From: Pyrocephalus nanus
Lineage: Eukaryota; Chordata; Aves; Passeriformes; Tyrannidae
Length of the DNA stretch: 64,000 nt
Direction of reading: 5' to 3'
Assembly: GCA_038380795.1 (NCBI GenBank)
Contig: CM076277.1
Location: forward strand, 3,067,501-3,131,500
The notes below the pieces were generated by a model that worked only from the letters and a program-made list of their open reading frames with translations, was not told where the DNA came from and searched no databases. Both the position numbers and the translations under genes were made by a program. Position 1 is the stretch's first letter; every line of letters starts with the position of its first letter. Positions 25,426 to 35,876 of the stretch are shown here, piece by piece.

Positions 25426-26239
25426 ATACAGAACAAACCATGCTGTGGCTCTCTGAGGTCTCCACACATCCACTAACAGGGCTCTGAAATGTTGCCTCTA
25501 CCCCACCAAGAGCAACGAACAGATGTGGGGGTAAAACACGGTGACCATGTGGGCTGTGTGTCCCCAAGTTCCCTGTGAGGTGACAGCCCTGCCCTGCGTG
25601 TCCCCCAGCCCTGCCCCGCTGAGCCCGCTGTGCATTCAAAGTCATGCTGGCAGTAGATGATACTCACTGTTGCTTGAAACCCCAGAGCATATTTCATTCC
25701 TAAAACATCCTAATTAGGAAGAACAGTGAAAAGCTGCAGGAACAGAAGGCTCCTGTGACTCTCCAGGAACTGCCAGCTGAGCACTGCACTATCTGGCTTC
25801 GAGGAAAACCTTCGCTCAGGTTGGTTTGTCACAGCCAAACTGTTCCCTTCCACCTCTGAAGTGGAGGTACCTGGGGAGGTCAAGGCAGTTCCCAGACAGG
25901 CAGCACTTAATGGGATTTTGTTCTTGGAGGTTATCCTGGGGCAAATACTTCGATCCTGATAAGAAAAGGCAGGGCTCCAAGGGAGCTTGGAGTGCCACTG
26001 TAGCTCTCTGCAGCTGATATCCTGTGCTGTGCAGGGTCAGAGGGGTGGTCTGTGCCTGCAGAAGCAGTGCTGGGTGATGCTATTTTGGGAGAGCCCAGGG
26101 CCTGGCTGTATCCTGCAGTCCATTCCCTGTGCTCTCCACTGGCACCTGCAGCTGCAGTGTTGAGCGTGGACATGGGAATGCCTCCATTCTGCTCAGTCTC
26201 CAGCACGGGGAATTATGTCTGGAACCCTGATGGCACCTA

Positions 26240-26447
26240 AATCACAGAATCACAGAATCAGCAGGGTTGGAAAGAACCTCTGAGATCAAGTCCAACCCTG
26301 GACCCAACCCCGCCGGGTTCCCAGCCCATGGCACTGATGCCACATCCAGTCTGTCCTTAAACACCTCCAGGGATGGTGAATCCACCCCCTCCCTGGGCAG
26401 CCCATTCCAATGGCTGAGCACTCTCTCTGGAAAGAATTTTTGCACAA
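26240..26447 (-). repeat. CR1 fragment, left half of opposed pair
   Basis: Antisense CR1: doubled ATCACAGAATCACAGAATC terminus, GGTTGGAAAGAACCTCTGAG, then CACCTCCAGGGATGGTGAAT and CACTCTCTCTGGAAAGAATT. Confidence 0.92.
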
Positions 26448-26455
26448 GCAGACAG

Positions 26456-26707
26456 TGATGGGACAAAGGAGAACATTTTTTAAATAAAGGAGGGGAGATT
26501 GAGATTAGGTGTTAGGAGGAAATACTTTACTCAGAGGGTATTCTGACACGGGCACAGGATGGATGCCCCATCCCTGGCAGTATCCAAGGCCAGGTTGGAT
26601 GGGGCTTGGAGCAACCTGCCATACTGGGAGGGTCCCCTGCCTACCAGGGGGTAGAATGAGATGAGCTTTGAGGTCCCTTCCAACCCAAACCATTCTGTGA
26701 TCCTGTG
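26456..26707 (+). repeat. CR1 fragment, right half of opposed pair
   Basis: Sense CR1 with 3' terminus: GATTAGGTGTTAGGAGGAAA, GGCCAGGTTGGATGGGGCTT and ACCATTCTGTGATCCTGTG. It starts within 10 bp of the opposed copy at 26240-26447. Confidence 0.9.
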
Positions 26708-29027
26708 CCAAACCCCGCAGGAACACACCTTTCTGCTCTGACATCAAGCAGAATCTGGCTATTTCCACCTCCCAGAGGAAATATTACACAGTTCACTGTA
26801 GTGCAACAAGTGTCCCCAAGGAGAATATCCAAGCATGGAAGAAATGACCCATTTTGTGCTCACTCCACCCTTAAAGAGCCAGACTGATTATTTGCATGGC
26901 TGCCCTACCTGGAGCATCCCACAGAGACCAGATCTCCAGGGTCCTGATATCTGTGCAAATCCAGATCAAGAGACACCCCAAAGGGTTTTGGTTGTTCCCC
27001 TGAGAAGCTCAGCAGTCCCCTGCCTTCCTGCTGGGGCTGTGAGGGATTTGTGTGTCTGAGGAACTGAACAGAAGGATGAAGTGGAGGTGCAATATTATCT
27101 TTTCATGGCAAATTCCTAGATGAAAGGGGAAAAAAAAACCACCTAAAGTTTATGTCTTATTCTGTATTCTTTTCATTTTGGGTTTTGAGGAAGAAGAAAT
27201 TATTCATGTCTCCAGTTCCTCCCTTCTCTCTCTCTCTCTCGTTTCTCTGTTTCTCTTCCTCTGTGTCAAAGATGAGAATATAAAGGGATGGATGGTAAAT
27301 GTTTATAGGGAAGAGGAGACTTATTCTCTCCAGGTTTTTGAGTCCTTTCAACTCTATAGCTCTAAATAATGCCAGAAACTGCCTAAAAAATGGCAACTTG
27401 AAAGGGAAAAAGTGAAGTGTTGAGACACTTCGGTGCAGAGAAAGAAAAGAAATCAATTCCTGGGTATTTCTTGCTTTAATGCATTCAGTGTTATGAAGGG
27501 GTCAAAGGAAAAAAAAAAGAACACAGCAAAGAAACATGAAACTCTTGATTGAGAGTTTGAATTGCTGAGGGAAGTCAAGAAATCAAATTTTTCTAATCTC
27601 TAGAATGGGAACAGTGGATTTGTTTTGCAACGTGAGTTTAGATTGCTTTTCAAATATTCAAAATAAGATATTTAACTGTATTTTCTCTCGATCTTTGGAG
27701 CCCAAACCTGATGTAGACTGTTGGTCTGTGAATGTTTCCAGTGGAATTACTGACTCCCCAGAAAAACTCCCCTGGGTGTCTGTGGCGTTTTGTCAGAAAT
27801 ATCCTCACAATTTGGGGAGTTTTTGTGGCTGTTTTTTATTGGAGCCAGGGAAGGGGACACTCCTGGGACGGAGCCAGGTGCCCTCTGAGTGCTGCTGAAG
27901 CTCCAGTGGGGAAGCTGGGACTCGCCTATGGGTGAGGGTGGCAGGGGGGACTTTCCACGGGCTGAAGCTGATTTTGGCCATTGTCAGGCAATTAGTGTGA
28001 CTTATTCTGGGCTTTATTAATCCATCCTCACTTTGCAGGCTGCTTCTCTCTAGAGAGGTCAGCAAAGCAGTTGTCCTTCCCGTGGCTCACTCTGACAGAG
28101 ATGACATGAGGAGCTCCCAGGAGATGCATTTTGAGGATGGAAAAGGCCTTCAAGTCCGTCCTGTCCCACCTTTTTCCTTTGATAATTTTAGAAGCTGAAA
28201 GAGCCTCTACATGTGCCACTTCCAGAGTATTGACAGGGAAACTGGAGGAGTGCCTGTGGCCTTTTTTGCTCTGTATCCCACATTTTTGTTTAGGTGGGAG
28301 TGGGAGATGGGATGAGCTTTCTGAAGGGTAGGACTGCTCAAAAGACCAGCCACGATTAAAGCAGTCAAATAAAGCTCTAATTATAAAAACTCCCCTGCAT
28401 AACTACAGAAATATTTTGTGTAAATTGCTAGAGAAAAAATTTAGTATAAACTGTGCTCCAAGCCAATAAATCTCCTTGCAGTGTAGTGCTTCTGGAGATG
28501 GTTTCTGGTGTTCTGACAGTCTGTGCTCTCCAGAAAGAGAAAAAAAAAAGCTTCAATATGTTCTGAAATGCCTTCATCCTGTTTCTCTCCTAACTTCCCT
28601 CAAGCCATTCTGTCTCCTGGAGAAATCCCAAATCACTGGGACTTCTCCCAGCCTTCCTTTCAATTGTGGGAGTTACAAGCTCCTAATCAGGAAACAGAAA
28701 CAGTTGCACGTTCTAAGAGCCCCGGTGGGATGGAGAGAGGCAGTCTGACTTCTGACATCCAGCTACCAGATTCCTGCAGCCAGCACTGCATGGAGTGCAG
28801 AGGGATTGCATGGAGCTGGCTGTGGTGGAGATGGCTCTATCCAGCCAGCCCTCCTTGCTCTCTCTTGCTCCCATCGGGTGTAGGGCCCATCCAAGGGTCT
28901 TGGTGTTCCCTTGGGAACCGAAGTGCAGGTTTGAATCTGGGATGGAGGGAGCCAAATCCCCCAGATGTGGCTACAATGAGGGAACAATCAGCCAGAGGGT
29001 GATCAGGAGGGAATCCAGAGGGGGAAC
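26708..29027. other. Intergenic, no recognised feature
   Basis: AT-rich. It holds a short (TC)n tract near 27225-27241 and A-rich runs. No CR1 copy or exon was found. Confidence 0.4.
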
Positions 29028-29302
29028 TGTAGTGACAGGACAAGGGATGATGGCTTCAAACTGAGAGAGAGTAGGTTTAGAATGGATTTTATGTAGAAAT
29101 TCTTGGCTGTGAGGGTGGGCAGGCCCTGGCACAGGTTGCCCAGAGAAGCTGTGGCTGCCCCATCCCTGGAAGTGTCCAAGGCCAGGTTGGATGGGGCTTG
29201 GAGCAACCTGGGCTAGTGGAAGGTGTCCCTGCCCATGGCAGGGGGTGGAATGAGATGAAATTTAAGGCCTCTTCCAATACAAACAATTCTGTGATTCCAT
29301 AA
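29028..29302 (+). repeat. CR1 3' region
   Basis: Sense CR1: TAGTGACAGGACAAGGGATG, AGAAATTCTTGGCTGTGAGG, then the full 3' block and ACAATTCTGTGATTCC. Confidence 0.94.
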
Positions 29303-30869
29303 CATTGCCATTTCTGCCTGGATAATTCTCACAGACCAACAGGCCTAAAAGATTTCCTGCTGCTTGTCACTAACAGGGGTCATTTTTAAATCCCCTCTTT
29401 GTCAGGAGCCACAGGAAGGGCTGAGGATCTGAAAAACCCCATTGTGGAGCAGCTGCCTGGCTGAAGGGTGTCCCAGTGGCACAGGCACTGTGGGCAGGGA
29501 TGCTCAACCACGGGACAGGGGGGTGTAAGAGGAGGATGAGGACACATCAAACTCCAGGAGACCCCCTAGGACAGATGGATCCTCACTCTCCCTCTGCCTT
29601 CCCTTTGCCAGCTCCATGGGAGATGGATGGCCCAGGGCACCCACAGCTCTCCTGGCTTTGCAGAAGACTGACCTTTGGTCTGTATCCCATCTAAAGTAAC
29701 TCTCATTTTATAGCCATAACTATCTCCTGTGACCGAAAATTCATCTGGAAAGCAATGAAATGTACATTAATTACATATTGAAGAGCAGTAAAAGTGTTAC
29801 ACTTTCCCACAGACTTGCAGTGCAAGTGGCTTCATTCATCATAAAATTTTAATGGGATTACAGGCTGAGGAACTGCATTTTGCCTCTGTGACTGAGTGCT
29901 GGCAGTGACTTCAGGCAGCTGCAGGTGCCCAACCTGGCTGACCTTAAAAGAGGGACAGCTCTGCATCATCTCCTGGTCCTTTCTCCTGTCGCTGGGTGAG
30001 GTTTCCTGATGGATACCCAGCCTTTTTGCTGCCTTGCAGCCGGGATGGGAGCATAAATACAGGGAGAAGAGCAAAGCAGGATGTTGGCAGGAGCCACAGA
30101 GGTGCTGAGGTGGAGATGCTGAGCACTGCTGGAGTCACTGAGCTGCACAAATACCTGCAAACGAGCTCACCAGTATCATCTGCAAAAACACCCACCCACT
30201 CACTTCTGCATTATTCGACCTCTGTCCCCATAATAATAATGGCAGAGCAACAGAAAGCTCTCTAATGTGCTTGCAGTGTAATAAAGTAACCCCACTAGGA
30301 ATAAAATCTACAGCAATTACTGTGCAAGGTATTATGCTGATTTATCAAATTGCAGTTGAAAGTCAAGAAGAGTTGAGGATACAGTGATAAAACATCTGAT
30401 CTCAGCCCTGACTCTAAATTACCCTTCTGGCCAGCACACTATTTCATCCAGAGCAATTGTTATTCCTCTCATCTTCTTCAAAAATCATGGTTCAAACTGA
30501 TAATTTCGCACTCCTCGTGTGTTGCAGTCAGTACTTTGCCTGTGCTGTGTGATTTGCTGCCAGGGTGATGGTATTTTGGACTCACAAATCTCCCACCACA
30601 GAGTGGAGCACATGGAATGGAAGCAAACTGACTGTGGTTCATCCCCACAAGATCCAGGCCTTCTTTTGGGCCCTTCTGCCCTCAGAAAGATGGCAAAGGA
30701 GCCTCATGCCACGTTTGCTTGATGGGCAGAACCTTTCCATCCCCTGAGGACAGCGGTGGGCAGAGGCAGAGGGAGCACAGGTGGTCCTGCCAATGAGACT
30801 CACACCCCAACCACCTCGACCCCTTGCACTGCACAGGGAGGACCTCACCTGGAATGTGTACATTCCAGT
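29303..30869. other. Intergenic, no recognised feature
   Basis: Unique-looking sequence. The part from about 29,700 to 30,500 is AT-rich and free of repeats. No exon was found. Confidence 0.35.
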
Positions 30870-31358
30870 GTACAGGTCTGGTGTCTCCAACATGAGAAGG
30901 TCATGGAACTGCTGGAGCATTCCAGAGGAGGCCACCAAGGTGCTCAGGGGACTGGAGCACCTCCCCTCTGGAGAAAGGCTGGGAAAGTTGGGGCTGTCCA
31001 GCCTGGAGAAGAGAAGGTTGTGTGGAAATCTCACAGCACTTTTCGGTATCTCAAGGGGCCTACAAGGAAACTGGAGAGGGACCCTTCCTCAGGAAGTAGT
31101 GATAGGACAAAGGGGAATGGGTTCAAATTGAAAGAGGGTACATTTAGATTAGATATTAGGAAGAAATCCTTCCCTGTGAGGGTGAGGAGGCCCTGGCACA
31201 GGTTGCCCAGAGAAGGTGTGTCCACTCCATCCCTAGAAGTGTCCAAGGCCAAGTTGGATGGGCTTGGAGAAACCTGGGCTAGCGGAAGGTGTCCCTGCCT
31301 GTTTCAGGAGGCTGGAATGAGGTGAAATTTAAGGTCCCTTTCAACCCAAAACATTCAT
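30870..31358 (+). repeat. CR1 fragment, about 490 bp
   Basis: Sense CR1: AACTGCTGGAGCATTCCAGA, CAGCCTGGAGAAGAGAAGG, ATTAGATATTAGGAAGAAAT and the 3' block ending CCCAAAACATTCATG. Confidence 0.93.
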
Positions 31359-32499
31359 GCCAAGGTAAATCTGCCCTCGGTGGGGACCAGGACATCACTG
31401 GGGCTGGCACAAGGCTGCTGTTCCTTGCACATGCTGCAGTTGTCAGGGACCTGGGATTTATCAAATGAAGTCCTTTCCTTTGATCCTTCTTGCGTAAAAC
31501 CCTCAATATTGCTTGTCAGGGCTGTTTTCCCTTCCATTCCATCATCTTAATAATAATAACACATATGTAACAAAGACAAAGCTTCCTCCCAGCGCTGCCA
31601 GGGCGTTCGCGGCCGCGGGCACAGCTCGGGGTGGTGCCTAAGGAGAAACCACAGGTCAGGAGCAGACCCTTTCCACACCCTGGCTATGCAGGAGGCTGTG
31701 TCCTGGTGGCGTGGTGGGATGCTGGTGGTATCCCTGTTTCTCTGGGAGCCAGGCATGGCTGTCTGGAGTCACCCACCCCACCCTCCTGGGGCTGCGCTCC
31801 AAGGGTTAAACACCACCGGGATCCCGCTGATGAGGTTTGTTAAACTCCCCATTACGTCCTGCAGCGCTGCTAATTATGTCTTCATAAACCAAAGTCAATT
31901 AGCCAGGTCTCTCCCTGCTCCTGCCTCTTAACATCCCTCTCCATCGTCAGCCCAATTCCTGGGAATGCCTGCCTTGGTCCTGCCCCTTCCCCTGCTCTGT
32001 GAGTCTTTGGCCCCAAAGCTCTTCCAGAGACTTTCAAGGATCTAAGTGGTGCTCTTTGACTAAAATTGGAAGCTGCACAGCTCATCCTGCTCCAGAACAC
32101 AACCTCTGCCACTGGAACAGCTGGGGCAGGTGGAGAGGAGGTGGGGGGGAGCCAATATCCTTCTTCAAATATGGAAAAAATTACCGCAACAAGGAAAGCA
32201 ATAAATTCTCCCCTATGCTCAAAAGTGAGGGATTTGCTTTGTAGGGAGAGAGATTTGGGTTATCTGCCTGGAATTTAAAGGTTTTTAAAGGGAGGTTAGT
32301 CACACAGGCAGGGTTTAGGAAGAGCTGACCCTGCCCTGGGGCTTCTTGAGACCCGGCTACTGAATTTTCTAATGTTAATTATAGACCAAGGGCTCAGAGC
32401 AAGGGGAGGCTCCCCCAGTCATGTCATTGCTGCCCAGCCCAGGGCTTTGGGTGCTGAACCTGAGGGGGCTGAACCTCTTGGTAGAGACTGGATGAGTCC

Positions 32500-32838
32500 C
32501 TTCATTACTTGAAGGGGGCCTGTAAAAATGACACAGAAAAACTAATTACAATACCAGATAGCGACAGGACAATGGGGACTGGCTTTAAACTCAAAGAGAA
32601 GAAATTTCGATTGTATGTTAGGAAGAAATTCTTGGCTGTGAGGGTGGGGAGACCCTGGCCCAGGTTGCACAGAGAAGCTGTGGCTGCCCCTGGATCCCTG
32701 GAAGTGTCCAAGGCCAGGTTGGATGGGGCTGGGAGCAGCCTGGGCTAGTGGAAGGTGTCCCTGCCTATGGCAGGGGGGTGGATGGTCTTTAAGGTCCCAA
32801 AACCAATCTAAACCATTCTGGGATTCTACGATTCTGTG
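32500..32838 (+). repeat. CR1 fragment
   Basis: Sense CR1: GACAGGACAATGGGGACTGG, GTTAGGAAGAAATTCTTGGC and terminal ATTCTACGATTCTGTGAA. A small CTGGAT insertion sits in CTGCCCCTGGATCCCTGG, shared in kind with 47171-47398. Confidence 0.93.
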
Positions 32839-34157
32839 AACCAGCTGTGATGGTGGATGGGAGGCTCAGCTCCCAGTTGCTTCCCTGGAACAATTCCAGG
32901 TCCATGACAATTAGCTAACAGCTGGAATGCCATTTAAGCATAGCTGCCATCATGCAAATTTAGATTAGCAGTGTTTAAAGTGGCCTGGATGTCTCATGAT
33001 TTCTTATTAATGCTTCAGGCCCTCTTAGAGCCAACTGCCCTTCATTGCAAAGATGGTTCCCACATCACCAAGGATGGAAGTGGTCCTTGCTCCTTGCTGG
33101 CCACCAGCCCTTTGCAGAGAAGCAGAGGGAGCAGAGCAGCCCTGAAGAGATGTGGGTGGATGGTCAGAAACTTGTTAAAAATGTGGTTATTGCTCTGCAC
33201 AGGTAATCCTAAACTGGCAAGGTTTCAATGGCTCCCTGCACTGTGGTCCCACAAATAGAGGAGACTTTCTCTGTGGAGGCTTCCAAAGTGCTCCAAATCC
33301 ACTGTCACAGCAACCCAGAGGTGACACAGCTGGGGCACAGGGCCATGGGGCTCCTGGGCATCATGGATGGCACCTTCCTTCAGAAAGGACAAACCACAGG
33401 GACCTGGAGCAAAGCAACACTTCCAGTGATGGTTCCTCCCAGACCTTCTCCCAGGGCTAGAAACCTCTTCCCTGTGATTTCAGAGTCTCAAGGCCACTTA
33501 CCTGAAACACACAAAATATTAACATTCCAGAAACTCTCCCTGGAGTAAGTCAGTCCTATCTCCTCACTGTGATAACTCAAGAAAGGTTTTCATCTTAATG
33601 TTCTATTTTCCCCCTCTTATTTTAATAATTTCATATTTGGAAGAAATCTCCTGGCTCTGATATTGCAGAGTAATTATCTCCTCACCACAAGCTCACTAAG
33701 CTGGGCTGCCAATGCTATTGCAGGAGCAGCTTGTGACCTACCTGGACATCTTCAAGCCTCTGTGGGGTCCTGAAGCTCCAGGGATTTGCCATGGCGCTGT
33801 TATCTCCTCCTCTCCTGGCATCCAGGGTTGCTTGGTCCAAACCCACCATGCCCAAACCTTCCCTCTATCTCAGAAGATTTTCCTCCCCACCCCACGCAGA
33901 GTGGGCAGTTCTGGGTGGGATTTGGGGTGTCTGACGTGCCAGCAGGGTGTGTAGGACAAGGTGTCAACCAGAGGGTGCAGCAGGACAACTCCCTCAACAT
34001 GTTCCTTGCCCTGCCCAGTGGCCTGTGGGGCAGCAAGAGCTGGGGCTTGGTATTTTGATGGACTTCAATGGGCATTCCTTGGCAGGAAGGTTTTATAGCA
34101 CGTGTGAAACCATGAGGTGATAAAAACTACCATGTTTTGTTCAAATTCTTGGAGCAG
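32839..34157. other. Intergenic, no recognised feature
   Basis: No repeat or exon recognised. Open frames are short and unlike any family I know. Confidence 0.35.
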
Positions 34158-34266
34158 TGCTACAGGGGCTTGGAGCAACCTGGGATAGTGAAAGGTGTCC
34201 CTGACCATGGCAGGGAGTGGAACTGGATGAGCTTTAAGGTCCCTTCCAACCCAAACCCTTCTGTGA
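34158..34266 (+). repeat. CR1 3' end
   Basis: Sense CR1: GGCTTGGAGCAACCTGGGAT, TGAGCTTTAAGGTCCCTTCC and ACCCTTCTGTGAC. It lies about 350 bp past the TOX2 poly(A) signal. Confidence 0.92.
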
Positions 34267-34635
34267 CACAATGTGGTGAGACTCCTGCAGCCAAGCTGTG
34301 CCTAAAAATGGGCTTAAAATGGTACATTAATTAAGAGTGATCCTCCAGGCAGGTAGCCCAGGGGGTGAAGTTTCACATCATGCTGTTTTTCACACCACTT
34401 GGATTTTCCACCCCTGCTACAGAAGGTTGGAAATGCCAGTTCTATCCGTACACCACGGGAATTTTCCATCCTTTTCGTGTCCTCATCCAAGGAAACGCTG
34501 GAATTGGGGCTCTCGTGAGCATCTGCTGGTGGCAGAGGAGCTGAGGAGGACAAGGCAGAGATCTTGCTGGACAGGACACTTCCAGGGTGTCCCCCAGAAT
34601 AAGGAGAGACAGTTTCAGCTCTACTTTTCATATGT

Positions 34636-34641
34636 TTTATT
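34636..34641 (-). terminator. TOX2: TOX2 poly(A) signal AATAAA
   Basis: TTTATT on the + strand reads AATAAA on the TOX2 strand, about 1.2 kb after the stop. Sequence beyond it loses the AT-rich UTR character. Confidence 0.7.
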
Positions 34642-34682
34642 ATAAAGAAAGGTAAGATAAGCATTGTGAACCGAATGTGCCA

Positions 34683-34702
34683 GGTGCTGCGAAAGCAGCG
34701 CC
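34683..34702 (+). other. Perfect stem-loop with GAAA tetraloop
   Basis: GGTGCTGC, GAAA, GCAGCGCC forms an 8-bp stem (one G-U pair) closed by a GNRA-type loop if read on the + strand. On the TOX2 strand the loop is UUUC and one pair becomes C-A. It sits about 40 nt before the TOX2 poly(A) signal, inside the 3' UTR. Confidence 0.5.
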
Positions 34703-35839
34703 GTCAAACAAAATAAAAAATAAAAACAAAACAAAACAAAAAAGAACCCCAGAAATGCACCTTATGAGAAACTGTAATTATGCTCTCTAATTTTTCATAA
34801 ATAGACAAAAATCATTGTCAGCAATTTTTAAATAGATGGACATATGGCCGAAAAAAAATAATAATGCCATACAACATGGATATAAATTGTCCATTTCTTG
34901 CTGTACAAATAATAGAAACAAGTTTGGCAGGCTTTTTTTGTTGTTTTTTTTTATACACATCTCCCTTCTATGTATAACTAAAAAATGTGCTACAATTAAT
35001 ATAAAATGCTTTTACTATAAAGTAAACTACTAATTTCTTTCACAAAAAAATCTTAAAGATGTCTTTAGCACAGCTCTAAAACACTTAGTAAACTACTTAC
35101 AACTATCCAACAAATTATATTTTCATGATCTTCTTCACATTTTTCCGCTCGTATTTTGCCTTCTGCTCTCTCCCCCCACCTACCTAGCAATAGTTTTTAT
35201 TTATTTTTTTTTTGTAATTTTTTTTTTTTTGCCAGACCATCCAAGGCCTTTGCATGTACAATATTCACACAAACTTCACATTTTCTTGCACAAAGTTTAG
35301 TGCTGTTAGCAAGTCAAAAGAGTGCATCCTCCTACTGAGCTGGCCTAATGCTGTAGGACACCAGACCTGGGCTTATGCTGCATCTAAAAGCAGTTCACTA
35401 GGAAAATAGTCTGTAGCTAAGCTGATGGCAAGCAGAAAAATGGTGTCCTCAGTTAATTTTTATTATTTTTTTGTTGGTTTTGCATTTATTTTAATTTTTT
35501 TTATTATTTTTATTTTTAGTTCGTTTTCTTTCTTTTTCATTTTTTTTTTTGTTCTTTATGATTTACGAGGTGGTTTTTTTTTTGTTTTTTTTTTTTTTTG
35601 GGCTTGCACGGAAAAGTAGTAGACTTTTAGAGTTCAAAAATAAGGAAAGGAAAAAAAAAACAAAAACAAAACAACCCAACAAACTGCTCTTAGAGCCTGG
35701 GAACGAAGCCAGCGACGAGGTTGCAAAGTGGCAGCTCTCCCGCCCGTACGACTTGCTCGTGCCTCCCCGGGGTGGTCCGTGGGATAGACCCTCTCAAGTG
35801 TCCTTCGTCTGAGCCTCCTCCAAAAAGGGGTGGTGAGCC

Positions 35840-35876
35840 TTAGGTGAGGTAGAGTGCCTTGTCCCTTGGCAGCATG
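35840..35876 (-). CDS. TOX2: TOX2 last coding exon
   Basis: The acceptor is CTTACAG before 35876. Only 37 coding bases follow: one base that completes a serine codon, then [11 protein letters not shown] and TAA. The mammalian TOX2 C-terminus ends in nearly the same way (LPRDKSLYLT), which identifies this very short coding part. Confidence 0.9.

Larger units (their letters stand above)
5613..34614. other. SNTA1-TOX2 intergenic region, no protein gene found
   Basis: About 29 kb separate the convergent 3' ends. I looked for spliced exons and family motifs on both strands and found none. What is present is CR1 fragments, one solo LTR, microsatellites, a rearranged patch at 13.7-18.7 kb and low-repeat stretches listed separately. 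A long noncoding RNA cannot be excluded from sequence alone. Confidence 0.7.
34615..35839 (-). other. TOX2: TOX2 3' untranslated region
   Basis: AT-rich, repeat-free sequence from the TOX2 stop to a canonical poly(A) signal. On the sense strand it has A-rich and U-rich runs, typical of a vertebrate 3' UTR. Internal AATAAA words near 35,190-35,210 could give a shorter form. The end near 34,615 is inferred. Confidence 0.75.

Noticed and set aside
35425..35812. Phenylalanine-rich frames on the + strand
   Set aside because: They are translations of T-rich runs in the antisense of the TOX2 3' UTR.
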